DNA from: Quillaja saponaria
Taxonomy: Eukaryota; Streptophyta; Magnoliopsida; Fabales; Quillajaceae
Direction of reading: 5' to 3'
DNA: 64,000 bases
Assembly: GCA_029379385.1 (NCBI GenBank)
Contig: CM055615.1
Coordinates: forward strand, 5,642,001-5,706,000
Shown here: piece after piece, positions 1 through 10,953 of the stretch
Position numbering within the stretch: the first letter of the stretch is position 1
How the letters are laid out: each line of letters opens with the position of its first letter
Made by a program: the position numbers and the translations under genes
Notes under the pieces: model-generated
Database searches by the model: none
Seen by the model: the letters and a program-made list of their open reading frames with translations, nothing else
Told to the model about the DNA's origin: nothing

Positions 1-503
1 GACAACATGAAAATTCCTCTCGGGTATCAACCTTTAAAGTTAAACTAGTTTGATGGAAATGGAAACCCTAAACAACACGTTGCACATTTCATTGAGACTT
101 GTGAAAATGTTGGGACATGGAGAGATACTCAACGTATAATCACCTTAATGGATCTCTCCAACATTAAACAATGGAGAGATGAGTCTGTATTAACTACATC
201 AACCAATGGAGAGCACTGAGCTTAGAATGTAAAGAGCAAGTATAAGAAATATCCATAGTTGAAATGTGTTCTTAAGGCATGCATTGAGAGCTTTTGTACA
301 TTCTTAAGAGAATCAAGCCTAGTACATTTGAAGAGTTTGCAACCTGTGCACATGACATGGAGTTAAGCATAGCGAGCCATGGAAATTACAAACCTCCCAT
401 GCCCCATCAACTAAACAAGTGGAAAATTGTAAAGAGTGTAGAAGTGAGTGAAGGGGAAAACGACACAAGTTTGTTTAGTTCCCATAACTTGAACAATCAT
501 TGA
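1..503 (+). pseudogene. Ty3/gypsy-type retrotransposon gag, degenerate
   Basis: Translation in shifting frames gives the hallmarks of a common plant retrotransposon Gag: a stretch reading IPLGYQPLK near base 13, then FDGNGNPKQHVAHFIETCE around bases 48-108, and near the end an intact frame (294-503) reading RIKPSTFEEFATCAHDMELS. The N-terminal frame has an in-frame TAG near base 46 and further stops after about base 220. The middle of the domain is deleted, because the two conserved parts are closer together than in an intact Gag. The copy therefore cannot make a working capsid protein. The window starts inside the element, so its 5' LTR is not visible. No protease or polymerase frame follows; tandem repeats do. 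The lineage within Ty3/gypsy is not resolved. Confidence 0.75.
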
Positions 504-574
504 CTCAAATATGACCAATACTCCTGGATAAGAGCCTAACTGTCAACGGTTTCCAAAGTGAAACACTTAAATAA

Positions 575-1165
575 AACTTCCTTAACATGAGTTTAAATTG
601 TCTCTAAAAAAAAAAGATTCCTCATCAAGAGATTAAACTATCTCCAAAGTTTCAAAATTACTTAGCACGAAATGAAACTCTTTCAAAACATGAAGATTCC
701 TCAACATGAAATGAAACTACTCCAAAACTTTAAAATTCCTTAGCATGAACTGAAACTACTTTAAAACTATAAGTTTCCTCAACACAAGTAGAAGCTACTA
801 CAAATCTTCAAACTTTCTCAGCATGAAATGAAACAGTTCCAAAACTTCAAATTCCTCAGCATGAATAGAAATTGATCTAAATCTTCAAACTTCCTCAGTA
901 CGAACTGAAACTACTCCAAAACTTCAAGTTTCCCTAGCACGAAATGAAAGTGCTTCAAATCTTTAAACTTGCTTAACAGGAAATGAAATTGATCCAAATC
1001 TTCAAAGTTCATTAGAAAGAAGTGAAACTGCTTCCAAAGCTTTAAAATTCCTCAACACAAAGTAAAACTGTATCAAAACTTCAAGATTCCTCTACACGTC
1101 ATCAAACTAACTCAAATTCTCAAACTTTTTCTAAGCACGAACTAAAATTGCATTGAAGAAGAAAA
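575..1165. repeat. Tandem array, about 39-40 bp unit, roughly 15 degenerate copies
   Basis: Successive units share a pattern reading TTCCTCAGCAYGAAATGAAA, then a short CTRCTCCAAAACTTCAAA-like tail, repeating every 39-40 bases from about 575 to 1,165. Copies differ at many positions, so the array is old. It lies directly downstream of the gag remnant and inside the same probable element. No continuous reading frame crosses it. Confidence 0.8.
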
Positions 1166-1429
1166 AAAAAACTTTGTTGTTCTACTCATTGTCAACATGA
1201 GTATAAACTGTGTAAGACTTGAGATAAATATGTGTCTTGAGCTACATTTTGACTTGATACCTTTTTAGGTATTGCAAATAGCTTAGTTGTTTACTAAGTT
1301 TAGTTACATGAAATTAAAAATTCAACAAAAAGACGAGATATAGTAAATATATATTTATATATATCATTCTCTTTGATTTATAACAAAAAAAATAAAAATG
1401 ATGTAGTAGGAAAATAAGTCAGTGTCGTT
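1166..1429. other. Spacer between two tandem arrays
   Basis: AT-rich sequence with no coding frame, conserved motif or repeat that I can identify. It separates the 39 bp array from the 160 bp array inside the probable retroelement. Confidence 0.5.
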
Positions 1430-2090
1430 TTTGTTATGCACAATGCTTTCTTGAAGTCAGGACCCTTCATAATTGTTTTTAAATATGGTGATAGTGGATC
1501 CAAGACCAGGGACAGAAGGGCATATTTTGAATTGACCAAGATCGCGCTATAGACAGTGAGCTTAATGCCATGGACAGAGTTGAAAATCTGGGACTTAGAA
1601 TGCATCTATGTTTACTTTAATTAACAGAGCAGATAACAAATGTAATGATAGTGAGTCCAAGGTCAGTGGCAGAAATGCATATCACGAATTGACCAAGAGT
1701 ATGCCGTAGGCAGTAAGCTTAAGACCATGGACAGAGATGGAAAGCTTGGACCAGTCAAGGACTTGTCTATGTTTTCTTCAATTGGAAGAGCAAATTGCGA
1801 AGATAATGATGGTGAGTTAAAGACCAAGGACAAAATTGCATATCTCAAACTAACTAAGAGTATGCCGTAGATAATAAGCTAAAGGTCATGGACTAAAATA
1901 CAAATTTGGGACCAGCTAAGGACGCATCTACTTTCTTTTCAGTTGACAGAGTATATCGTAAAAATAGTAACAGTGAGTCCAAAGCCAGGAACCAAATTGT
2001 ATACTCAGAACTAACCAAGAGCGTGCAATATTCGAGACCAAACAAAGATGCATCTATGATATCTTCAATAGATGGAAAATCTGAGGCTCT
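1430..2090. repeat. Tandem array, about 160 bp unit, about four copies
   Basis: The motif GTGRGTCCAAGGYCAG recurs at 1,494, 1,651, 1,812 and 1,973 (spacings 157, 161 and 161). Each copy continues with a GAATTGACCAAGAG-like block, a GCCRTAGRCAGTAAGCTTAA-like block and a TCTATGTTTTCTTCAATTGG-like block. The short ORFs seen here on both strands repeat with the array and are not genes. The repeat sits between gag and the polypurine tract, where pol would be expected in a full element. Confidence 0.8.
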
Positions 2091-2878
2091 AGGGGCATAA
2101 TTAGTTGTTTAAGATGTAATATGCTTTGAAGCTGTAATAAAAAAAAAAAAATCATTCTTAGTACGTGTGCAATAATCCTAGTGGTGTGGTTTGCCTTGTG
2201 ATTTATTATCTTGAAAAGAAAAAAAAAATCTTACTTAACCTCCTATACGTACATGCCATAGCCTTTACCTCAGTCTCGCAGTTGTATTGAAGCAGTGAAT
2301 ATGAAATGGAACCAATACTTTGTGACCATTAATTAAAATGATGAGATAAAGCCTAAAATGTTCTTGAAGTGTGGTTAGCCTCTTTTGCCTCTTGGAAGTG
2401 CCGTAAAAAGAAAAAAAGAACAAGAGAGCTCCATTAGCCAAAATCATATATAAAGAGGATTGAAGGAAAACCTTAAAAAAAAAAATACTTACCAAAAAAG
2501 AGAAAAAACATAAAACAAAGTAAACTTGTGCCCAGCAAGAGCCTACTTGATTAGCAGATCCAAGACTTAAGCAATTCTTGGGTTTATTTATTTATTTTTA
2601 TTAAGTCTGATTTTGAGGGCTCAATGGATGAAAATTCTAAGCCTATGTATACTCATTCAAACCATTTCAAATGTTGAAGAAATATATGATTACATATATG
2701 GGTGAAGGCTTATGAAAAATGCATGTTCAGCAAAATTGAAGCAGGATAATGGCAGACTTAGATTAGAATAATAATTGATGTGAAAAATAAAATCAAGACT
2801 CATCTTAGCAAAAAAAAAAAAAAAAATCGAGACTCATCCACTTGATACACCACCAAATCATGTACATGAACAAGTATC
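2091..2878. other. Non-coding interior of the probable retroelement
   Basis: A-rich sequence with several homopolymer runs and no protein similarity that I can recognise. Its position suggests it is the region upstream of the polypurine tract of a non-autonomous element. Confidence 0.4.
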
Positions 2879-2889
2879 GAGGGGGCATT
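2879..2889 (+). promoter_or_regulatory. Polypurine tract of the gag-only element
   Basis: TCGAGGGGGCATT lies directly before TGTAGGATAA. A G-rich tract immediately 5' of a TGT start is the expected plus-strand priming site next to a 3' LTR. Its assignment depends on the LTR call. Confidence 0.5.
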
Positions 2890-3753
2890 TGTAGGATAAA
2901 TAATTTTGTGCCTATGATAAATTGCCATGTGACACCTATAAGGCATAAAAACTATAAAGTACAAAGTTTCATATATCACACCGAAATTCTCATGTGCAAT
3001 AATGATGACCAATGAAAACATAACATGGCATTAAATGAACAAATGTCAAGATGTCAAATGTTTAAAATAATTTCTATATCAATTATGACAAAGAGAAAAT
3101 AAATATTCTCTAAAAAAGGCCTGACACGTGTCTTCAATAAAATTTTGCCATGTGGCATTGAGCTCTCATCAAAACTCTATAGAGGACTCACTCACCATTT
3201 ATAGGGGGAGGTAAACAAGAGAAAGAAAGAGAAGCATTAAAGCTCTACAAAACTGAAGTCCCAGTACCCTGCCGAATCTCAAGCCTTCAACAACAAGATT
3301 TTTCACAAGCCATAATCAAAATCAACTTTCCAAATCAAGCTCCACGAGCCCTCGTCTTAGAAATCAATTTTGTGATCAAGCTAAAAGCCCACGAAGCCCC
3401 AACAATCCTTCCCAAATCAATTAATGATTTCAAAAGAATAATAAGTCAAAGATCATTCTTTGTATAATTGGATCCGGCCTCTAGCATTTGACACTCGCGA
3501 TCAAGCCACATGCCCTTGAGAATCAATCAACTACATCCTCAACGACAATCAAATTGTCATTTTGAATAATTAGCATCATTTCATTCGGGATCAAGCTTTC
3601 AAGGTCTTAAATCAAATAAACTTACAAGGAGATCAAGTTTGAGGAATTGTTCTTTCTATTGTAAAAAATATCAATACAGAGATTATAACCTATTCATTGA
3701 TATAAATTAACACAAATATTATTTTGTACACATTTCTTGTCATTTATTTTACA
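2890..3753 (+). mobile_element. Probable 3' LTR of the gag-only element
   Basis: The block starts TGTAGGATAA just after a polypurine tract. It contains a TATA-like site (CCATTTATAGG, near 3,196) followed by an A/G-rich stretch that would be the transcript start, and it can end at TTTTACA near 3,753. The 3' end is uncertain because the second LTR lies outside the window and cannot be compared. Confidence 0.5.
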
Positions 3754-4019
3754 GGCTCGAAATTCATGTTTGCAGAAATTTATTGTAATTAAAATTAATT
3801 AAGCGGTATATTATATGAAGAAGATGAATGGGTGTAAAAGAAAATTAACAGATAGAAAGTAAGGAATGAATATAATATTATATTACACTATATGATGGAT
3901 GTTTAAAATAGAATATGCAGCAAACATATGGATATAATTAATACATCTACCTTTCGATATGCGTTCCACTTGAATTATGTTTTTATGATATATATATATA
4001 TTCATTAATAATTAATGCA
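3754..4019. other. AT-rich spacer
   Basis: No coding frame or recognised repeat. It carries a short (TA)n run near 3,990. Confidence 0.4.
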
Positions 4020-4566
4020 CATATCAAAAAATTATAGTTAATAAATAATTATATTTCATGTTATTGACATTAAACAAAAAGATAAATCAAATAAAACACT
4101 TTAATTCATAATATAAACATATAATTTTTTTCAAAATTTTAAAATATAAAAGAAGAAATGGTATAACAATATTCTGATCATAAAAACTATACTCTTAATA
4201 TTTCTTTTAATTCATAAGATTTTTTCAAATTTTAATTCATAATATTATAATTATTTATAACTTATTAAATAAAAATTTGAGAAATTCAATTTTAATTACT
4301 ATTGATATATAGTTATTGAAAAATTATTAATTTATTAATATTGAAAAGAATTAGGACAATAAAAGGAAAAATCAATAGCCATAAAACAATTACAATTCTA
4401 TTAATATTCAAATGGAGAATAATTGGGAAAGAAATAAATAATAATAATAAACAATCTATTTGAATAAAAAAAAAAACTAATTAAAATTATTTTTGTAATA
4501 GTAAAAATCTTATAAAGTTATTTAGGATGGAAAGAAGAAGTAAGAGTTAATTTAATTCATATTTTT
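4020..4566. repeat. AT-rich repeat family, left copy
   Basis: The order of blocks here (AATTCATAATATAAACATAT, ATCATAAAAACTATACTCTT, CTTATTAAATAAAAATTTGAG, ATTGATATATAGTTATTG, ACAATTACAATTCTATTAAT) recurs in the same order at 21,120-21,600 and, with variations, through 24,208. This places one copy of an AT-rich repeat on the far side of the retrotransposon cluster. Confidence 0.65.
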
Positions 4567-7234
4567 TGTCATACCTCTATACAAAAGCATAACTGGCAAG
4601 AGGAATAAATAATCAAATCTCTGTAACTCTAACTTCAAATTAAAGAAACACATATGTCAATTAACTAATTATAACTAAAAATAAATTTTGTCAAACAAAG
4701 TTAAAAATGAAGATTTATTTATCAAAAACACATAATACTCATAAAGTAGAACATTACAAAACACACGTACTTGGTTACACTTTACCAGTCAACAACATCA
4801 ACATTATATACAGAAGAGCTGCGCTCCAGTCATAAAAATAATAATTCAACTATCGTACAAAATAAAATATGACAACCCAAAGCATAATGTAACTGCAAAC
4901 TTCGTTCCTTGGCTTCAAGTGTGCAATCTCGAATGTATATCTTGCATCAATACAATTGGCAAGTCACGAATCTATCAGCAACGAACGCTGGTCTCTTGAT
5001 ACTAAAGAAAACAACAACAAACGGAGAGTGAGTCATAACGACTTTGAGCAAAAAACGTACCCTAAGGGTACTAACATCAACTAAAGCATGAATAGCACAC
5101 ATATATTAAAAAATTTCATGTAAAGCATTCATATATCACAATTCAATATTTTATGAGCATACATTTAAATAATGTAAAATTAATCAAATACCATTTATGC
5201 AATACATTAGATGAACAAATCACTCAAATTATTTGGAGCACACAATTTAAACAAGTCAACCAAAAGGGCCAATTGGAGTAATTTAGCACTCGCACACCAA
5301 TCACTATATCCTTCCCCTGACAATTTTTGCACCTACACACCAAATTTATGCTCCTTACATATCCATCCCTGGGGCTGAGTTACTTGAATATTTTAAATGA
5401 CATGTCAAATAGTCAAATCAAAGTATCATAGGTGTAACCGGATTCCATTTTGAATTGTAAAAGTTATTTCGAATAAAAATTTATTTTTATTGACCCTTAT
5501 CAAACACAAACAAGTCACATATCAAGCATAATTCAAATAACTCAATTATAACACAACACATTTCTATTTACCTCAATACAAACATATTCATTTGAATAAA
5601 CACATAAAAAATTAAACACATTAATCTAGCAACCAAAGAATATGTTATTCACTTACAAAATTTATATATTCGGTTCGTCGTTCCATTTAAAATTCGAGGG
5701 TATCAGTGCATTCACGATACAATCCGAAACTGAAAATCATAAATTCAAGTATTACTTAGTTTATAAATTTTATGGTTATACTTTCTTACTTAACTATTTA
5801 ACTAATAAAACCTATGTAATTCAACTTCTATCATATATTAACACTAATTTTTCCTAGGTATTTTTCTTGAATACTTTGAAGATGTATTTACTTTTCATTA
5901 GTGTATATATATTTATGTATATACATGCATCAAGAAACTCACCACAACTCTTCAATTCCATATAATATATATTCCAAATATTGAATTCCAATTAAACTAA
6001 TTATTTAGAATTCATCAAATTTAAGGTATATAAGTCCTAAATTAACATACTTGAATCCTAAACTTTCTATTTTAATAACTATATATAACTATCTTATGTA
6101 TTCATTGTTTTTAAACTTTTGTTTAAAATTTACAACTCTCCTAATTCCCTTATGTTCAAATTCTTAATAACACTACAAGCCTAAAATTTAACTCAAAAGA
6201 ATTCCAAAAACTCACCTATACTAATTCAAGGCTCACGGCATAGAGGAGTTCTACACCTAATCCTCTTACATGCCGGCCTTCCTTTAGCCAAAACGCCCCT
6301 CCAATCTAGCCTTTATGGCCGAGTAGGGAGGAAGGAACAATTGATTAAGTTGCTACCCCAAAGTAAGGGACAACAACTTAAAGTTATAGTTGGTTTATCC
6401 ACTTACTTCAATGGCTGAACAAGAAGGAATTTAAGCTACCAAGGCTGCTCTGCCACCTATGATCTCCATGGCTTGAAGCAGTTCCTTTGGCTAGCAGTAA
6501 ACTCAAATACAAACCAATGCTGAATAGGGCACCTATGACACCCAACTAGCAGGTTGGCTGCACATGGCTGTAAGCCATGTACAAACCATTACAGGCTTCA
6601 CCTTACGATTACACCAACCCGGTTACAAGTCTTGATTGCTGCAGGACTTGAATCAAGCCGCTCCCTTGTAAAACAGGGGATGAAAATGACTACCAAGAGT
6701 ACTCCTTGATCACCTTACACGACCAAGCAAAGTAAGAGGATGGCAAGAGCAAGGAAGAGTGAAAAGTGCTAGCTCTTGTGTAACTAGTCTCTCGGCTAGA
6801 ACAAGAGAGATGAGTAGAATTTTCTAAAGGGGAAAATGTAGGTGAAAGAAAATGAAAGGCAAAGAGAAGAACGGTGACAAGGAGAAAAAAAAAATGAAAG
6901 GAAGATAAGAAATAATAAAATAGGATAAAATTAGAAAAGTAAGGATAATGTCAAAACATTCAAATTTGTGGGTATAATTTAATCTTAGTTATAAGTGTGT
7001 ATATTATACATATATCATAATTACTCCTAATTTATTTTTATTTTCACACTTGTTTTACCTATCAATAAAAACTACACTAATTAATTCTTACATTACATGT
7101 GTATATATATATATATACCTACATATATACAAGTTTTCATTTAATTTTTCTTTGTCTAAAATTTTTAGTTACCAAGTCATAACCAATTACGTACCAATAT
7201 ATTAAAGCATACATTAAGATACTGGGTTATAACA
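4567..7234 (-). mobile_element. Chromovirus LTR A (3' LTR, minus orientation)
   Basis: Read on the minus strand the block begins TGTTATAACCC and ends GAGGTATGACA, giving TG...CA ends over 2,668 bp. It aligns by eye block for block with LTRs at 10,954-13,582, 18,061-20,953, 24,209-27,120 and 62,218-64,000. A shared segment near 5,060 (CCTAAGGGTACTA on the plus strand) is the easiest anchor. The integrase/chromodomain remnant adjoins it at 7,235, which makes it the 3' LTR of a minus-strand element. Short ORFs inside it are chance frames. Confidence 0.85.
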
Positions 7235-9280
7235 ATCTTCACCGCTTAAAAGAAATTAGTCCTGAAATTTCAAACAGATAATTTCGAATGTATCGTCAAA
7301 TAAATATGGATATTGTTGCTTCATCGCATTCTCAGATTCCCAAGTGGCTTTGTGTTCACCATGATGTTTCCGTACAACTTTTACCAAAGGAATAACCTTC
7401 GGTCAAAGTTTACGAACTTGTCTATCAATGATTGCTACTGGTTGCTCCTCGTACATAAGATTCTTATCTACTTGCACCTCATAAACTCGTAGAACATGAG
7501 AATCATCCGGTAAATACTTTCGAAGTATCGATACATGAAAAATTGGATGTACTCTATCCAAATTCGGTGGTAATCTCAACCTGTACATCACTGCTCTTGC
7601 CTTATCTGGGACTTGAAAAGGTCCAATGAATCTCAGACTCAGCTTCCCTTTCTTACTAAAACTCATTATGCCTTTAAAAGGTGAAACTTGCAAAACTATA
7701 TGATCACTTACCTCGAACTTCAACTCTTTCCGACGGTTATCAGCATATGACTTCTATCTACTCTGAGCTGTTCAGCAACCTATCATGAATCACTTGCACT
7801 TTCTCTACAGCATCTTGAATAAATTCTGGGCCCAACAATTGATGCTCACATATTTAAACCATCCAACTGAAGATCTACATTTCCTCCAATATAATGCTTC
7901 AAATGGTGCCATCTAAATTCTACTATGATAATTGTTGTTACAGGCAAACTCCATAAGTGGAAGGTACCGATCCCAACTCCCTTCAAAGTCCATAACACAG
8001 GCTCGCAACATATGCTCCAAAGTCTGTACAATTCTTTTGGACTGTCCATCAATTTGAGGATGAAAGGCTGTACTGAATAATAATTGAGTACAAAGAGCCT
8101 CCTTAAAAAACTTCCAGAACTGCTGCAGTAAACTAAGCGCCCCGATAAAAGATAATAGAAATCAGTACTCCATGTAATGAAACAATCTCATCCAGATACA
8201 ACTTAGCATATTGATGTGCTAAATACGTAGTCTTCACTGAAAGGAAAAGTGCAGACTTAGTCAATCAAACCACAATAACCTAAATCGAATCAAAACCTCT
8301 AAGGGTTAGTTTGGTATGCATGAATGACCATTCCATTCCATGCATGATTCCATGGAATGAACAATTTTTATTTTGGTACATTTTTAGCTTCAAAATACTC
8401 ATTCTATTATGGCATTTTATTTCATAGAAGCAGGAATCCTCAAACCCACCTAGGGGGTGGGATTGCTCATTCTTACTTCTATGAAATCGGTTTAGTTCAG
8501 TTAAATGGCATAAAAATCATTCTATCGCATAAATAAAAATTAGATATTAACAAAATAATAATATTATAAAAAATAAATTATTTAAATATATTTATTATCT
8601 AATATAATCAAACGAAAAAAAATACCCTTGAAATCACATTGAACAATATAAAAATAAAAAATTTGTATTAAAAAAAATTAATAAAGCAATTCATTTTAGT
8701 CAAATGACAAAAATACCTTTCACATGATAGTAAATACTATAATTATAAATAATTAATTAATGTTCAATAAATAAATTAGTTAAGTAATTTTAACTAAAAT
8801 ATTAATATCAATAAATAACAAAAATAAGAAATAAGAAATAATAAAATAAATATAATTAATAATAAAATAAATATAAGTAATAGCAATAATTGATTAATTA
8901 ATTAATAATAAATAAATAAATTATATAAATTTTTTTAAAAAGCTAATTAAAAAATTAAGAAATATATATTTAATAAATTATGTTACATTTTTATTACTTT
9001 ATCTATTGAGGGATATTTTTGTCATTTTAGCATAATTTTCATATTATTTCATGTCTAAAAACCACATAAAAAGTAAATAAATAGAATGGAATGATTATTC
9101 TTTACGGACGCTGATCATTCCATTCTACTTGCATTCCATTCCCATTCCCTTTCCCATTCCAATTCTACAAAACTCATTCTTAAGTACCAAACTAGCCCTA
9201 AAAGTCTTAAGAACTCCTATTACAAAATCCATTATGACTTTCTCCCATTACTACTCCGGAATATCTAATCTTTGCAACTT
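7235..9280 (-). pseudogene. Chromovirus pol 3' part: integrase and chromodomain (element A)
   Basis: The frame 7,403-7,723 encodes the integrase C-terminal part, with LRFIGPFQV, YRLRLPP and VHPIFHVSILRKYLPDD. It is followed after a stop by chromodomain residues including VIPLVKVV and KATWESE (about 7,290-7,400). More upstream integrase sequence continues to about 9,276 and matches 13,583-14,190. A MITE at 8,303-9,198 interrupts it. The chromodomain at the integrase C-terminus and the long LTRs are characteristic of Ty3/gypsy chromoviruses, probably the Tekay/Del lineage; the lineage is an inference. Frames are broken by stops, so the copy is dead. Sequence switches strand at about 9,280. Confidence 0.8.
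8303..9198. mobile_element. PIF/Harbinger-type (Tourist-like) MITE with TAA target duplication
   Basis: The ends are GGGTTAGTTTGGTA on the left and TACCAAACTAGCCC on the right, a 14 bp terminal inverted repeat with one mismatch. Both sides are flanked by TAA (8,300-8,302 and 9,199-9,201), the usual target duplication of PIF/Harbinger elements. Subterminal regions are rich in CATTCCATTCCA-type motifs. The 896 bp interior is extremely AT-rich with no transposase frame, so it is non-autonomous. The related retrotransposon copy at 14,101-14,120 shows the same integrase site without the insertion. Confidence 0.88.
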
Positions 9281-10939
9281 CCAACATAGGTGGATTGAGT
9301 TACTAAAAGAATATGACTGCTCAATTTCTTATCTTCCTAGGAAAGCTAATGTGGTGGCGGATGCTCTTAGTAGAAAGTCAATGGGTAATTTATCCTATTT
9401 GATAGCTGTTCATAGTCAGGTTATAAAGGATTTGTAGAGTTGTATGGCTAATAGGGTTAGATTTGAAGTGTCTCTTCAAAGGGTATTGTTAGCTCATATT
9501 CAAGTGAAATCCACATTGATTGAAGCAATAAAAAAAATGGATTCTGAGGTGTGTGCTAGAAAAGCTAAGTGTGATCAAGGTGTTATTGGTGCTTAGGTAT
9601 CATGACTGTATAGTTATGCCATCTAATCTTGAATTAAGAATGAAGATTCTTAGAGCATCTCATTATTCATCTTATATTATGCATCCTGGTTCTTCTAAAA
9701 TGTATCAAGACTTAAAGAAGTTTTAGTAGTGGAATGGTATGAAGAATGAGGTAGTTGATTTTTTTTCTAAGTGTTTGGTGTGCCAACTAGTGAAACCTGA
9801 ACATCAGAAACTTATAAGGACGTTACAAAGGCTAGATATTCCGGAATAAAAATATGATAAAGTCACTATGGACTTTGTATCAGAACTTCCTAAGACTTTT
9901 AGGAGTTTTGATTCGATTTGGGTTATTGTAGATTGATTGACTAAGTCTGGATCGATTGACTAAGTCGGTGCATTTCCTTTCGATGAAGGCGATGTATTTA
10001 GCACATCTGTATGTGAAGTTTTATCTGGATGAGATTGTTTCATTACATGGAGTACTGGTTTCTATTATCTCTAATCGGGTGCTTAATTTACCAACAGTGT
10101 TCTCGAAGTCTTTTCAGGAGGCTTTCGGTGATGGTCAGTCTAAGAGGACTATATAGACTTTGGGGGATATGTTGAAACCTGTGTTATGAATTTTAAGGGT
10201 AGTTGGGATCAATGCCTTTCACTTATGGAGTTTGTTTATAATAACAGTTATCATAGTAGCATTCAGATAGCACAATTTGAAGCATTGTATAAGAGGAAGT
10301 GTAAATGCCCAGTTAGGTGGTTTGAAACAGGTGAACATCAATTGTCTGGGCCAGAGGTAGTTCAGGATGCAGTAGAAAAGGTGCAAGTAATCCGTGATAG
10401 GTTGCAAATAGCTCAGAGTAGACAAAAGTCATATGCTGATAATTGTTGGAGAGAGTTGAAGTTTGAAATAAGTGATCATGTATTTATAAAATTTTACCTT
10501 TTAAAGGCACTATGAGGTTTGGCAAGAAAGGGAAGCTGAGGCCAAGATTTATTAGACCTTTTCAAATCCTGGATAAAATGAGAGATGTAGCATATAGGTT
10601 TGCATTACCCCCAGACTTGGATAAGGTACATCTGGTATTTCATGTGTCTATGCTTCGAAAGTATTTGCTGGATTAATCTTATGTTTTATGAATTCAAGAG
10701 GTACAAGCAGATAAAAATTTTACGTGTGAGGGGAAACCAGTGGCAATCATTGATAGACAAGTCCGTAAACTTTGATCAAAGGTTATTCCTTCGGTAAAAG
10801 TTGTATGCTAACATCACGAGGAACAAGAAGCCACTTGGGAATCTGAGAATACAATAAAGCAACGATATCCTTATTTATTTAAATGATTCAGGTAAATGAT
10901 ATTAGTAAACCTTCTGTTTGAAATTCGAGACTAATTTTT
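9281..10939 (+). pseudogene. Chromovirus pol 3' part: RNase H end, integrase, chromodomain (element C)
   Basis: Plus-strand frames encode the end of RNase H (RWIELLKEYDCSISYLPRKA, then ADALSRKS, near 9,289-9,390). The integrase zinc-binding region follows (CLVCQ near 9,770), then core remnants around 9,860-10,000. A C-terminal part includes AQFEALYKRKC and WFETGEHQL (10,186-10,515), and chromodomain residues EATWESE lie near 10,830. Several stops and small duplications, such as a GATTGACTAAGTC repeat near 9,930-9,965, break the frame. Nothing of this element 5' of RNase H is present: it begins abruptly at an inverted junction with element A. The plus-strand polypurine tract and 3' LTR follow it in the expected order. 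Confidence 0.8.
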
Positions 10940-10953
10940 TTAAAGGGAGTAAC
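10940..10953 (+). promoter_or_regulatory. Polypurine tract of element C
   Basis: TTAAAGGGAGTAAC ends directly at the TGTTATAACCC start of LTR C, the expected place for plus-strand DNA priming. Confidence 0.65.
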
